Part shown: positions 28,333 through 37,981 of the stretch, piece after piece
How positions within the stretch are numbered: position 1 is the first letter of the stretch
How the letters are laid out: the number at the start of each line of letters is the position of its first letter
Assembly (NCBI RefSeq): GCF_002259705.1
Contig: NZ_MWWT01000007.1
Location: 1 to 64,000, forward strand
Length of the DNA stretch: 64,000 nt
Origin: Alloscardovia macacae
GTDB taxonomy: Bacteria; Actinomycetota; Actinomycetes; Actinomycetales; Bifidobacteriaceae
Reading direction: 5' to 3'
Made by a program: the position numbers and the translations under genes
Notes under the pieces: generated by a model
What the model was told of the DNA's origin: nothing
What the model saw: the letters and a program-made list of their open reading frames with translations, nothing else
The model's database searches: none

Positions 28333-30585
28333 CTATGCACTCCTTGCAGGGTTTCGGTCATCATCTGCGGCATACTCTTCTGTTTTCTTCGCGTTAAACA
28401 TCCGCGCGAGGTCATCCATACTCATGGTCTGCCCACTGGTTAAGTCCGCATCATCCAGAGAGTAGGTATCTTCTTCTGCAGCGACCTGAGCCTGAGGTTC
28501 GTGTGGCTCTGCCGTCACTGTCTGCTCAGAAAGCTCTGGACGTTCAGAGAGCGAAGAAGGAACATCCTCAGTCTGGATGTGGACATCCTGAGCCTGAGGT
28601 GGCACTTCTGCAGGCTGCGAGCTATTCACCTGTTCATTTTGAGCGGGCTTCGCCCACGGGTCATAGTCCGCAGCGTGAGATTCCGGTGCTGGAGTAGGTG
28701 TACTCTCTGGCTCATGTTCTGGAGACTTCTCGACTGGCTGTGACTGAGAAGCAGGCTGAGCCCACGGGTCATGACTTCGGTGAGCCTCCGTATCATCGGC
28801 ATGATCAGCAGTCTCGCTACTCGATGCTTGCGCATCGCTCGATGGTTCAGACGTCTGAGCCTGTACTGCTGCGAGCGCGGACTTCATGGCCATCTGTGCC
28901 ACCTGTGCTTTTATTTTCGCTTGCTGATCTGGTGGAAGCTTTCTCAGTGGTGCTACTGTCTGCCCATCAGCTGTGCGAGGTGCTGGAGCGACCACGACAT
29001 TCTGACCGTAGTGGTCGGTGAGCTTCGCATTCAGAATCTTCTGGAGGGATGTCTGTCCATCCACAGCTTCTGTCGATACGGATAAACTAAAAGCATGCTG
29101 ACTGAGCGGATTTGCAAAGGTGAGAATCATGAAGTAGCGTTCATTCCTCTTCTGAAGCTCCACGTGAGGAATGTGCTGAGCGTTCACGACGTCACGAATC
29201 TTCTCCGGAAGCGCTGCGATGACCTGGTTCCAGTGGATGCTCGCTTCTGCAGGATTCAGCTGAACCGCTGGAGCAGATGGTACCGCTGAGCTCTGAGCTA
29301 CTGGCTGGACTGCAGGCTGTGCGGAAACCTGTGCAGGAGCAGGAGTCTGTGCAGGAGCCGCAGGCTGAGGCTGTGCCGCCGCGCGCGCTTTCTCCCTCAG
29401 AGATACTCGTGGAGAAGCTCCCTGTGCTGACGTATGTGCCGGAGCGCTCACCTGTGTCTGTACTTCAGGAGATGCCGGAAGCACTGCTGGTAGCAGCAGC
29501 TGAGCTGCAAGCAGTTCGAGACGCATTCGTGGAGACAGCGTGCCCACCATGGATCCCAGTGCCGTATTAATGCGTTCTGCCATCACATTCAGCTGAGCAA
29601 GGCTAAGCTTACCCGCCTGCTCATTCATCTCTTCAAGCCTTTGAGCAGACTGACCAGAGCTTAGAGCGGACTGTGCCTCTCGTCCTGCTAGAGACAGAAT
29701 AAGAAGGTCACGCACATATGCCAGAAGGTCTTCCACGAACTTTCGTGGGTCGAATCCACCTGTGACCACACGCTCGATGACACCATAGAGCGCAGCCCCA
29801 TCCTGAGCTATGACAGCATCGATGGCCTCACGAATCAGCGTATCTGGAGTAAATCCGAGAAGTGCCACGGAATCTTCGTACGTTATAGTCCCGTCTACAG
29901 CACCTATCATGAGCTGGTCGAGCACAGAGAGTGTATCGCGCATAGATCCACCACCAGCACGCATAGCGAGCTTGAGTACACCCGGCTCAGGATGGATGGA
30001 CTCTTTCTCACAGATGTCCTCGAGATACGGCTGCATCACTTCTGGTGGCACGAGGCGGAAAGGATAGTGATGCGTACGCGAGCGTATCGTTCCCAGTACT
30101 TTTTCTGGTTCTGTCGTCGCGAAGATGAACATGACATGCTCAGGTGGCTCTTCCACTGTCTTCAGCAGAGCATTAAAGCCATTATTCGTCACCATGTGTG
30201 CTTCGTCGAGGATGAAGATTTTATAACGGTCACGCGCAGGAGCGAATCCTGCCCGCTCCCTGAGCTCTCGAGCATCATCCACACTTCCATGGCTCGCCGC
30301 ATCTATCTCTACGACATCGATAGATCCTGGGCCATTCGTGGCGAGGTCTCGGCAGCTGGCACACTCGCCACACGGATGCGAGGTAGGCCCCTTCACGCAG
30401 TTAATGCAGCGTGCGAGAATGCGCGCTGAGGACGTTTTTCCACAGCCACGCGGCCCGGAGAAAAGATAGGCATGCGTGAGCTTGCCTTCGTCGAGCGCGC
30501 GAGACAGCGGTTTCGTCACATGATCCTGCCCTATCACGCCGTCGAAGGTGTCTGGTCGGTAACGTCTGTACAGTGCTAATGCCAT
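28333..30585 (-). CDS. dnaX: DNA polymerase III gamma/tau subunit
   Basis: A 750-residue clamp-loader ATPase. The AAA+ domain reads RRYRPDTFDGVIGQDHV, P-loop GPRGCGKTSSARI (44-56), a zinc-binding C-I-N-C ... C-G-E-C-A-S-C, and IFILDEAHM, then the sensor FATTEPEKV and IRSRTHHYPFR. After the collar domain (to about residue 380) a long Ala/Pro/Gln-rich linker and acidic tail follow. No obvious A-rich slippery site for a gamma-form frameshift is visible. It sits downstream of the Tad pilus genes and upstream of recR. Confidence 0.96.
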   Translation of the reverse strand: MALALYRRYRPDTFDGVIGQDHVTKPLSRALDEGKLTHAYLFSGPRGCGKTSSARILARCINCVKGPTSHPCGECASCRDLATNGPGSIDVVEIDAASHGSVDDARELRERAGFAPARDRYKIFILDEAHMVTNNGFNALLKTVEEPPEHVMFIFATTEPEKVLGTIRSRTHHYPFRLVPPEVMQPYLEDICEKESIHPEPGVLKLAMRAGGGSMRDTLSVLDQLMIGAVDGTITYEDSVALLGFTPDTLIREAIDAVIAQDGAALYGVIERVVTGGFDPRKFVEDLLAYVRDLLILSLAGREAQSALSSGQSAQRLEEMNEQAGKLSLAQLNVMAERINTALGSMVGTLSPRMRLELLAAQLLLPAVLPASPEVQTQVSAPAHTSAQGASPRVSLREKARAAAQPQPAAPAQTPAPAQVSAQPAVQPVAQSSAVPSAPAVQLNPAEASIHWNQVIAALPEKIRDVVNAQHIPHVELQKRNERYFMILTFANPLSQHAFSLSVSTEAVDGQTSLQKILNAKLTDHYGQNVVVAPAPRTADGQTVAPLRKLPPDQQAKIKAQVAQMAMKSALAAVQAQTSEPSSDAQASSSETADHADDTEAHRSHDPWAQPASQSQPVEKSPEHEPESTPTPAPESHAADYDPWAKPAQNEQVNSSQPAEVPPQAQDVHIQTEDVPSSLSERPELSEQTVTAEPHEPQAQVAAEEDTYSLDDADLTSGQTMSMDDLARMFNAKKTEEYAADDDRNPARSA

Positions 30586-30594
30586 GGTTCTAGG

Positions 30595-30978
30595 CTACCC
30601 ATTTCTTGAGACACAGTCCACAGGTCCTGCGCGTGCCGTCTCACGCACCTGAGGAAGGAAAGATAGACGGGGAATTCCACGTATACTTACCTGGACGTCT
30701 TCGCCATCGACCACGCACGAGTCGAGGATGAATTGACCAGAAGAAAAGCGCTCACGAGCCTGTTCACACACAGACGAGGAACCCTCTATCTGTAGCGTGT
30801 ACGCGAGGTCGGAAGCCGCACTCTCTGCGAGACTCTGCGCCTCAGCACGGCAGGTGAGAAAGCTACCCGCGCACACAGCAGCGAAGGCAGCAAGCCCCAC
30901 GAGCAGGATGAGGACGGCACCTAGAAGAGTGCCACTGCCTTTATCAGAACGCGCGAGTATCTTAGTCAGGAATCTCAT
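30595..30978 (-). CDS. Tad-locus pseudopilin/secreted protein (Rv3655c/TadF-like)
   Basis: A 127-residue protein with one N-terminal hydrophobic helix (GSGTLLGAVLILLVGLAAFAAV, after SDKG) and a small extracytoplasmic part containing cysteines. The start at 30978 has GAGGAG at 7 nt; the ATG 24 nt upstream does not. Position and shape match the last gene of actinobacterial Tad clusters, whose products resemble minor pilins. It lacks the Glu at +5 expected of a processed pilin. It overlaps the upstream TadE gene by 17 nt. Confidence 0.7.
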   Translation of the reverse strand: MRFLTKILARSDKGSGTLLGAVLILLVGLAAFAAVCAGSFLTCRAEAQSLAESAASDLAYTLQIEGSSSVCEQARERFSSGQFILDSCVVDGEDVQVSIRGIPRLSFLPQVRETARAGPVDCVSRNG

Positions 30979-31417
30979 GACGCACTCCTCTAGCCTGAGC
31001 ATGCACAGTTACGGGGAGCGTGAAGCCTCGTGCAGACAGCACCGGACAGGCTGCGAGCACAGTAAAGCTCTCCGCCTGCCACTGCACGTCTACACGGGCC
31101 GTATCCCCCGCCACTTTCTTCCCCACGCGCACAGCTTCCTGAACGCTTCGCTCCTGGCTCACGCCCTCGAGCTGTACGAGACGCACTGCATAAGCAGCCT
31201 GGCGAGCCGCATCCTGGCAGTTCAGCTGCACGAGGATAACCCGAGTCAGACCCAGAATAAGCACCGCCACAGCGATGACCGTGGGGAAAATAATGGCGAA
31301 CTCGGCCGTCACCGTACCGCGGTCATTCTGCGCCAGTGCGCGAACGACGGCGGCACGGATCTGCCTGAGTCTATGTGCTCCTTCACGTCTCCACTTACGC
31401 GACCACAGACAGCGCAT
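30962..31417 (-). CDS. TadE-like pilus assembly protein
   Basis: A protein of about 151 residues with a basic N-terminus, a class III prepilin-like segment RGTVTAEFAIIFPTV (cleavage after Gly would leave Glu at +5), one membrane helix and an extracytoplasmic domain. TadE proteins are minor pilins needed for Flp pilus assembly. The start is uncertain: the ATG at 31417 is used here, another lies at 31453, and neither has a strong Shine-Dalgarno. It overlaps the DUF4244 gene by 23 nt. Confidence 0.75.
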   Translation of the reverse strand: MRCLWSRKWRREGAHRLRQIRAAVVRALAQNDRGTVTAEFAIIFPTVIAVAVLILGLTRVILVQLNCQDAARQAAYAVRLVQLEGVSQERSVQEAVRVGKKVAGDTARVDVQWQAESFTVLAACPVLSARGFTLPVTVHAQARGVRHEIPD

Positions 31418-31652
31418 CGGTAATGAGCTTCGTGAGCAAGTTCCGCACAGCATCGGACTTCAGCAGAACCACGAGGAGACCTGCGAAACTCGTCGCTGCC
31501 ACGAGGACTATGGCATACTCCGCCGTGGCCATGCCGTCGTCATCAGTATGGAGCGCATCCCTCTGCAAAGCAGCCTTCTGCGCGGTTTTCTCAGCCCACG
31601 TCTGCAGCCAGGTCTGCACCTGAACGTAGGACTTCATCAGTATGGTGGTCAT
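31395..31652 (-). CDS. DUF4244-type Flp pilin-like protein
   Basis: An 85-residue protein. Its core DDDGMATAEYAIVLVAATSF shows the Gly | Met cleavage position with Glu at +5 and Tyr at +6, then a single hydrophobic helix, as in Flp major pilins and the actinobacterial DUF4244 family. The start at 31652 follows GAGGG at a workable distance; the longer upstream frame has no pilin-like sequence. It is probably the major subunit of the pilus made by this operon. Confidence 0.85.
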   Translation of the reverse strand: MTTILMKSYVQVQTWLQTWAEKTAQKAALQRDALHTDDDGMATAEYAIVLVAATSFAGLLVVLLKSDAVRNLLTKLITDALSVVA

Positions 31653-31729
31653 GATAACCCTCTTCTTTCTCTTTTCTGTGTTTTGTTTTCTGTGGTTTAT
31701 ACGCGGTACGAATCTCTGAGGCCACAGCG

Positions 31730-32281
31730 TTACCCCAGCGCACCAAACCATGCCGAAAGCAGCGGCACCACAGTCAGTGCCACAAATCCCGGCAAAAAGC
31801 ACAGTCCCAGTGGCATAAGAATGCGCACCGACAGCTCATGCGTGGCCGAGGACAGTGCATAGTTTTCGATATCCTGCAGCTGCTCGATGGCATTTTCTAT
31901 ACGCAAGGTGGGAGACGCCCCGCGCTTATACGCCGGCTCAAGCACGTCATGCACGATGCCCAGCAGATCACTTTCCGCACGCGCATCCTTCCATGCACTA
32001 TCCCAGCTCGTGCCAAAGGACAGCCGTTCAGCGACATCACACAGACACTCTCCCTCTGCACTCTTTAGTACGCTTCCCAGCACACTCAGCGCGCGCGGAA
32101 GTGAGACTCCTTTCGCCAGAGTTACTTCGAGCATCTCCAGGATGAGCTCCGCAGAATACTGTGCAGAATACTCAGCTGCGTACTGGGGGCTCGCGCGTGG
32201 CATGCTCGCGCCGAGCTGCAGACTCTGGTGGCTCTCAGCAGTACCGAGCAGCTGCGTTATCCTATACGCTCGAGGTCGCAT
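31730..32281 (-). CDS. TadC-like type II/IV secretion inner-membrane protein
   Basis: A protein of about 183 residues with a T2SSF-type domain: EMLEVTLAKGVSLPRALSVL early, two long cytoplasmic stretches, and a C-terminal hydrophobic helix pair (RILMPLGLCFLPGFVALTVV) typical of the TadC/GspF family. The start (32281) is the second of two adjacent ATGs, 7 nt after AAGGAG. The longer upstream frame is spurious, overlapping TadB. With TadB it would form the platform of the pilus machine. Confidence 0.82.
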   Translation of the reverse strand: MRPRAYRITQLLGTAESHQSLQLGASMPRASPQYAAEYSAQYSAELILEMLEVTLAKGVSLPRALSVLGSVLKSAEGECLCDVAERLSFGTSWDSAWKDARAESDLLGIVHDVLEPAYKRGASPTLRIENAIEQLQDIENYALSSATHELSVRILMPLGLCFLPGFVALTVVPLLSAWFGALG

Positions 32282-32340
32282 CATCGTCTCCTTTCTGTCG
32301 TCGTTTGTGACCGTTCTATAATCGTTCTGTGACCGTATGG

Positions 32341-32979
32341 CTAGTCCTGGTACCGTCCGCTGCCATATCCCAGCCGCGGCTTCGTCGCTTTCTCGAATGC
32401 CTGAAGAAGCGCACGCGTCCAGAGTCCTCCACACACGTAACACGCACACGTAACGGCCAGACAGCACCAGCCCACATGTGTGGTCAGGAGAAAACTCAGC
32501 GCATGTGTCCCCGTCAGTTCCCCCAGAAGAAGAGTAAAAATGGGCAGCGCACACAGCACACGCACCGTCATCACCGCCACAGCTATGGCATCCGCTTTTC
32601 TGCGAGCGCGCACACGAGACCGCTTCACATCCTCATGGAGAATCTCTAAGCAGTGCACAGCAGAACAGCCAGAGATCTCACTGAGTGTACAGACCGCAGA
32701 AAGTTGCGGCGTGAAGTGATTCACACGTCCAGCGCCGGTCTCTACCTCCACACGGTCTCGCACCAGAGCACGCACGGTATAGTCGTCCAGGACTACGCTC
32801 GCACTGCTCTGCTGCCGTATCTGCGCGCATGCATCCACGAGCGTCATACCCGAGCGCAGAAGCGTGATGAGCGTGGTGACAAGTTCCTCACACGTCATGC
32901 GAGGAAGCTGCGAGCGCGTGGGGCGTCCGAGGAGCATCCGTATACGTAGCGTTCGGAGGGATGACGGAAAAATACTCAC
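32341..32979 (-). CDS. TadB-like inner-membrane platform protein
   Basis: A 212-residue protein: a cytoplasmic part with LVTTLITLLRSGMTLVDACAQ (T2SSF-type repeat), then two hydrophobic segments near 145-195. It starts with GTG at 32979, which overlaps the ATPase stop as GTGA and has GGAGG at a good distance. The family forms the inner-membrane base of Tad pili. It is shorter than typical TadB (~300 residues), as is usual in actinobacteria. Confidence 0.8.
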   Translation of the reverse strand: MSIFPSSLRTLRIRMLLGRPTRSQLPRMTCEELVTTLITLLRSGMTLVDACAQIRQQSSASVVLDDYTVRALVRDRVEVETGAGRVNHFTPQLSAVCTLSEISGCSAVHCLEILHEDVKRSRVRARRKADAIAVAVMTVRVLCALPIFTLLLGELTGTHALSFLLTTHVGWCCLAVTCACYVCGGLWTRALLQAFEKATKPRLGYGSGRYQD

Positions 32980-34127
32980 GATGTCCTCCGTATCCGCGCG
33001 AACTCTACCGTCGAGTCCATCGCTTCACCTCGGTCCTCTTCGAGGAGAGAGTCGAGTCCGAGCGCGTGCTTCGCCCACGCGTCATACGCTGGCTCATAGT
33101 GCGGCGGGCGCTGTCCATCCCAGGAACACAGAGTCTGGCCGGTGAGTACTCCCTCATCACTGAGCTGAAGCGTGCCCATATGCGCCAGACGGCGACCGCT
33201 GGCATCATGGGTGATGTGCAGAACGAGGTCGAACGCACCAGCTGCGAGCATAGATACTGCAGCGCGGTCCATATGCGCGAGAAGACCCAGAGCACACAGT
33301 CTCGACGGTACACGCTCGATGCTATCCGCGTGAATGGTAGCCACACTGCCCTTATGCCCCGAGTTCAGAGCGCGCAGGAGATCTGCCACTTCCTCACCGC
33401 GGCATTCCCCCAGCACGATGCGGTCTGGACGCATGCGCACCGTGGCACGGACGAGGTCGCTGAGCGTGACTGCACCCACACCTTCCACATTCGCTTCACG
33501 CACCACGAGAGACTCGCCATTCGCATGCCTGCTCTGATCGAGTTCACGCGTCTCTTCGATGAGCAGCACACGCTCATCCTCGGGTACAGCGCTGAGAAGC
33601 GCCTTCACCATCGTGGTTTTCCCAGCACCTGTGCCTCCACAGATAAGGATGGAAAGTCTCTCGCGGATAGCCGCGTCGAGAATGACTTTCCATGCACGGG
33701 GGAACATAGCCCTCGCGCACAGCTGGTCGAGAGTGGACAGGCTTCTGTGAGGAAGACGTATCGATAAGGAAGCTCCTTGTCTGACGAGAGGAGCGAGAAC
33801 CGCATGGACGCGCACTCCCTCTGGCGAGGAGGCATCAGCGAGAGGGCAGGCGTCATCCAGCCTCTTTCCGAGGCTCGCGCACAGCTGGATGGCGAAGTCG
33901 CGCACAGTATCCGGCGCGAGCTGACCTATGTCCAGGGAGCGCTCCACCATGCCGTGACCGCTATCCGCCCACACTTTTCCATCACTCGTCACAGCGATGT
34001 CCGTCACGCCTGGCTCGGCAGACAAGGAGCTGAGCGGACCGAGTAGTGTCCGCGGCCGCGCGCTGACGCTCGTGCTCGCACCGGCGTTCGCACGTACACG
34101 TACATTCGTGCTGACGCTCGTACTCAT
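32976..34127 (-). CDS. Tad pilus secretion ATPase (TadA/CpaF family)
   Basis: A 383-residue hexameric ATPase that powers pilus assembly. An N-terminal Ser/Thr/Val/Arg low-complexity stretch (1-25) precedes the N-domain. The P-loop is ICGGTGAGKTTMVKAL, then IEETREL (Asp box variant), VRATVRMRPDRIVLGECRGEE (Walker B/His box area) and GHKGSVATIHADS. It overlaps the upstream CpaE-like gene as ATGA and the downstream TadB gene as GTGA, so this is a tightly coupled operon. Confidence 0.93.
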   Translation of the reverse strand: MSTSVSTNVRVRANAGASTSVSARPRTLLGPLSSLSAEPGVTDIAVTSDGKVWADSGHGMVERSLDIGQLAPDTVRDFAIQLCASLGKRLDDACPLADASSPEGVRVHAVLAPLVRQGASLSIRLPHRSLSTLDQLCARAMFPRAWKVILDAAIRERLSILICGGTGAGKTTMVKALLSAVPEDERVLLIEETRELDQSRHANGESLVVREANVEGVGAVTLSDLVRATVRMRPDRIVLGECRGEEVADLLRALNSGHKGSVATIHADSIERVPSRLCALGLLAHMDRAAVSMLAAGAFDLVLHITHDASGRRLAHMGTLQLSDEGVLTGQTLCSWDGQRPPHYEPAYDAWAKHALGLDSLLEEDRGEAMDSTVEFARIRRTS

Positions 34128-35212
34128 GGCGCACTCTCCTGAATCATCGGTTCCCCCGAGTCATCCTCAGCGAGAGCAGCGTTCTGCTCTTCTGTCTCCT
34201 GACGAGCTAATTCTTTGAGATACTCTTTCTCCATAAAAGCGCTATACGAATCATAGTTATCGTACGGATCCCACTGACCGTACCTTTCCTCGTCATATTC
34301 ATCAGGCTTCTCCCAGTTATAGATACACATCTGAGCCATCGCACGGATGAGGACCCCGATCATGGTCCTATAGTCATAATCCGTAGGCGCTACTCCCCAC
34401 CCGTTTTTCTCGTGGCGTTCGTTCGCCACCTTATAGGGGATTCGCCCGAGAATGACGGTCTCGAAGTACTCTTCCGCTTCCTTCTCTGTCATCGGCCCCA
34501 CACGCTTTTTCGCCATCTGCGCACTGCGTGCAGGCGCGATGAACAGTACAGGCGTCTGCGTCTTGAATCCCTTTCCAGCTGTAGCATCCGTCCAATTCCT
34601 CAGTGCCGAGTAGCACCGCGTAATGCCGAGTGCACCGAGCTGGAAAAGAAGGAGTGGCTGCACATCCACGGCCGCATTCATGGATTCCCAGGCACGCACC
34701 ATGTCCGGGTGAATGCTCTGTCCACAGTCGAGAATGATGACGTCATGCTTCAGCGCGAGCGCGTCGAGCACGGCTTTCATCTCCCACCAGCGCGGTGGCG
34801 CCACCTCCCAGGCATGGTAGGCCAGCAGTGGTACTTCTTCCCACTGCACAAGGTCTTTTCCTATGTCCGGTGCGTCGATCCGTCCGAGCGGCGCTTTCAC
34901 GTTATGCCAGCGCAAGCCCTCACTCTCCTCACAGCCCGCGAGGACATCGAGCCCGCCTTTAGCGAAGTCCGCGTCGACGATGCAGACTCTATAGAGCCAG
35001 GAATTAAAAGTGCGCGTGAGATGCAGCGCGAAAGTACTCGCGCCGTATCCCCCGGATGCGCCGAGGACTGGGACGAGCGTAATGTGCCGTCTGCGTTCAT
35101 GCTCTGCTGCATAGGGGGCGCTGCTGTCTGCATATGGCCCACCGGAACGCGCACCGAAAGCTTCGTCAGCTTCATCCGGATAGGTGTAGATATGCTGTGT
35201 CGTATTCGTCAT
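34124..35212 (-). CDS. Tad-locus CpaE/TadZ-like P-loop protein (septum-site-determining type)
   Basis: A 362-residue protein of the MinD/CpaE group that positions the pilus apparatus. The nucleotide site reads VPVLGASGGYGASTFALHL, in which Ala stands where the signature Lys of the deviant Walker A (K-G-G-x-G-K-[ST]) would be. This is usual for the actinobacterial Rv3660c-like form. IVDADFAKGGLDVL and VIILDCGQSIHPD are the following switch regions. The C-terminal 60 residues are acidic and Tyr-rich. It is the first gene of the Tad operon. Confidence 0.82.
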   Translation of the reverse strand: MTNTTQHIYTYPDEADEAFGARSGGPYADSSAPYAAEHERRRHITLVPVLGASGGYGASTFALHLTRTFNSWLYRVCIVDADFAKGGLDVLAGCEESEGLRWHNVKAPLGRIDAPDIGKDLVQWEEVPLLAYHAWEVAPPRWWEMKAVLDALALKHDVIILDCGQSIHPDMVRAWESMNAAVDVQPLLLFQLGALGITRCYSALRNWTDATAGKGFKTQTPVLFIAPARSAQMAKKRVGPMTEKEAEEYFETVILGRIPYKVANERHEKNGWGVAPTDYDYRTMIGVLIRAMAQMCIYNWEKPDEYDEERYGQWDPYDNYDSYSAFMEKEYLKELARQETEEQNAALAEDDSGEPMIQESAP

Positions 35213-35503
35213 GCTTCCATTCTGAAGTGCGCGTTCTGCTTCTGTCTAGCGTAAACGGCATATGTTATCGGATGTGGAAACACGCCGTAAGTTATCCACA
35301 GCGCGCGAAGTTATTCACAATTTTTCCGCGAGCGCACACATCTCGAACAAAAGCTGTTCACTCTGGCTGAGAAACTGACACAAACAGCCTCTTATTCGCT
35401 CACATTCGATACCATCTGCACAAATGTGAAGATTCCCTGTTTTCCGCGAAAATATGCGCTCACGAGCTTGCCCCGAGTAGTGTGCTACGCGCATAATAGA
35501 ACT

Positions 35504-35660
35504 ACTAAGAACTTCACAGTGGAGCCCACAAAAGTAATAGGCAGCTATATAAGCCAAGCTCGTTGGGCGGATGAAAGACTTTACCGCCAAAACAATGACG
35601 TTGTGCAGACATGCCACTGGATTCTTAGGAAGCCGGTTCTTCGGAACCGGCTTTTTTCTT
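35504..35660 (+). ncRNA. Candidate small RNA or ppk leader ending in a strong terminator
   Basis: A promoter-like pair TTGCCC (35468-35473) and CATAAT (35492-35497), spaced 18 nt, precedes a stretch without an open frame. It contains a GGCGG ... CCGCC hairpin (about 35566-35588) and ends in AGCCGGTTC TTCG GAACCGGCT with a T-tract (35631-35660). A terminator on the plus strand 69 nt before ppk has no upstream gene to serve, since the neighbour is a divergent Tad operon. That implies a short transcript or an attenuated ppk leader. The rest of the 516-nt gap (35213-35467) shows nothing further. Confidence 0.45.
35631..35660 (+). terminator. Rho-independent terminator upstream of ppk
   Basis: A 9-bp stem with a TTCG tetraloop followed by TTTTTTCTTTTT; structurally the clearest terminator in the window. 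Confidence 0.9.
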
Positions 35661-35728
35661 TTTCTCACCCCTCGGACACCTCGCCACGCGCACCCTCGAA
35701 AAGTCACCGGTGCTCATAAACTAGAGTT

Positions 35729-37981
35729 ATGGCGCAGCAATTCACAGGACCCAGCAAAGAAATCCTCCGCAACCAGATCGCGGAGCACATCGCCGAGACT
35801 GAGAAAGATGACAAATATTCAGCTCTCACGGCGAACTACGAACCCCTGCCTTCAGACAGGTTTTATGACCGTGAGCTCAGCTGGCTAAAGTTTAACCAGC
35901 GCGTCTTTGAGCTCGCTCAGGACGAGTCTCTTCCTCTCCTAGAGCGTACGAATTTCGAAGCCATTTTCGCCAGTAATCTCGACGAGTTCTTCATGGTGCG
36001 AGTAGCCGGCCTTAAGCGCCGCATAAACTCGGGCATCGCTGTTCCGAGTGCCAGCGGTCTGAGCGCCCGCCAGCAGCTTCGCGAACTTGCTGAAGAAGCG
36101 CACCGCCTTCAGGATGAGCATGCCCATTACTTTACGAATACGCTCATCCCAGCCCTCGCCCAGCAGAACATCGTGCTTCTGCGCTGGGCAGACCTCACTC
36201 CTACAGAGCAGGAGCGCCTTACGAAGGTGTACCGTCGTTACATCTTCCCTGTGCTCACTCCTCTGGCTGTGGACCCTGCACATCCGTTCCCGTACATTTC
36301 CGGCAAGTCTCTGAATCTCGCTGTTCTCGTGGAAAATGCTGCCAGCGGGAAGACGCACTTCGCTCGTGTGAAGATTCCGGATAATCTCCCACGCCTTTAC
36401 CCTGTGGATGATGTGACGGATGAAGCACTGAATTCTGCCGCTGAGAGCGCGCAGCGCCGCCACGGCTTCATCACCATGGAGAACCTCGTCTTGAGTCACA
36501 TCGAGACGCTCTTCCCAGGCATGACCATTAAGGAAGCGCGCGCTTTCCGTCTGACGCGTAATGAAGATATCGATGTGGAAGAGGATGATGCAGAGAATCT
36601 GCTGAACGCTATGGAGCGCGAGCTTCTGCGTCGCCGCTTCGGGCCACCTATCCGTCTCGAGCTTTCCGATGTGACCAGCCCGTACCTCAGTAAGGTGCTG
36701 ACCACGCAGCTGGGCGTGGATGAGTCGGAAGTGTACCGTCTTCCAGCTCCTCTGGACCTGACGTGCCTGTTCGAGCTTCATGGGATAGACCGTCCGGACC
36801 TGAAGTATAAGTCCTTCATTCCGACCACGAACCGTCAGATAGCGGAGGTGGAGACGAGCCGTGCGCAGGACATTTTCGCTGCTATCCGTGAGAATGACAT
36901 CCTGCTGCATCATCCGTATGATTCGTTCTCCACGTCCGTTCAGGCGTTCCTCGAGCAGGCGGCGAGCGACCCGAAAGTTCTGGCCATTAAGCAGACGCTG
37001 TATCGTACGTCTGGAAATTCGCCAATTATCGATGCACTTATCGACGCTGCTCACGCGGGTAAGCAGGTACTCGCGCTGGTGGAGATTAAGGCAAGGTTTG
37101 ATGAAGAGGCGAACATCGCATGGGCTCGAAAGCTCGAGCGTGCTGGAGTTCACGTCGTGTATGGCATCGTGGGGCTAAAGACGCATTCGAAGCTCTCCAT
37201 GGTGGTGCGCAGTGAGAATGATGGCCTTCGCCGTTACTGCCACATCGGAACGGGGAACTATAACCCGAAGACCGCACGCGTGTACACGGATATGGGTCTG
37301 CTCACCTGCGACCCTGTGGTGGGCCAGGACCTCACACGCCTGTTTAACCAGCTGTCTGGATATGCCCCGAAGTCCAGCTTCCATCGTTTACTCGTAGCTC
37401 CTCGCACTATCCGCACGGGCCTCATCGAGCGCATTCGCCGCGAGGAACAGGCTGCTCGCGACGGTAAAGAAGCGTGGATTAAGATAAAAGTGAACTCCTT
37501 AGTCGATGAAAAGTGCATCGATGCTCTCTACCGTGCTAGCCAGGCGGGAGTGAAGGTGGACATCGTCGAGCGCGGTATCTGTGCGCTGAAACCTGGAGTA
37601 CCAGGACTGAGCGAGAATATCCGTGTACGCTCTATCCTCGGTCGCTTCCTCGAACACAGTCGCATCTTTGCTTTCGCGAACTCGCAGGGACCACAGATAG
37701 GCGAAGGGCCTATGAGCGGTCCGGAAGTGTGGATAGGCTCAGCAGATCTCATGCACAGAAACCTCGACCGCCGTGTGGAGGCACTCGTCCGCATCACGGA
37801 TCCGAACCAGGTGCAGGACCTGCTCGACTATGTGGACATGCAGATGGCAGACACGACCAGCTCCTGGCATATGCTTCCAGACGGTTCCTACGAGCGCCAT
37901 TCCACAGATGCTGAAGGCAAGCCACTCATGGATAGCCAGTTCGAGCTCATCGCTCGTCATACGAGGCGTAAGAGGTCCTAA
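35729..37981 (+). CDS. ppk: Polyphosphate kinase
   Basis: A 750-residue PPK1 that reversibly transfers the gamma-phosphate of ATP onto polyphosphate. The N-terminal domain shows [16 protein letters not shown] and [17 protein letters not shown]. The catalytic phospholipase-D-like half contains [42 protein letters not shown] (with the phosphorylated His) and [17 protein letters not shown]. The length is normal. It is followed directly (TAA-ATG) by the MutT1-like gene, as in other actinobacteria where ppk and mutT1 are neighbours. Confidence 0.97.
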   Translation: MAQQFTGPSKEILRNQIAEHIAETEKDDKYSALTANYEPLPSDRFYDRELSWLKFNQRVFELAQDESLPLLERTNFEAIFASNLDEFFMVRVAGLKRRINSGIAVPSASGLSARQQLRELAEEAHRLQDEHAHYFTNTLIPALAQQNIVLLRWADLTPTEQERLTKVYRRYIFPVLTPLAVDPAHPFPYISGKSLNLAVLVENAASGKTHFARVKIPDNLPRLYPVDDVTDEALNSAAESAQRRHGFITMENLVLSHIETLFPGMTIKEARAFRLTRNEDIDVEEDDAENLLNAMERELLRRRFGPPIRLELSDVTSPYLSKVLTTQLGVDESEVYRLPAPLDLTCLFELHGIDRPDLKYKSFIPTTNRQIAEVETSRAQDIFAAIRENDILLHHPYDSFSTSVQAFLEQAASDPKVLAIKQTLYRTSGNSPIIDALIDAAHAGKQVLALVEIKARFDEEANIAWARKLERAGVHVVYGIVGLKTHSKLSMVVRSENDGLRRYCHIGTGNYNPKTARVYTDMGLLTCDPVVGQDLTRLFNQLSGYAPKSSFHRLLVAPRTIRTGLIERIRREEQAARDGKEAWIKIKVNSLVDEKCIDALYRASQAGVKVDIVERGICALKPGVPGLSENIRVRSILGRFLEHSRIFAFANSQGPQIGEGPMSGPEVWIGSADLMHRNLDRRVEALVRITDPNQVQDLLDYVDMQMADTTSSWHMLPDGSYERHSTDAEGKPLMDSQFELIARHTRRKRS

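Noticed and set aside
28333-30585. Programmed frameshift giving a gamma form of DnaX
   Set aside because: No A-rich slippery heptamer with a following stimulatory hairpin was seen in the expected zone.
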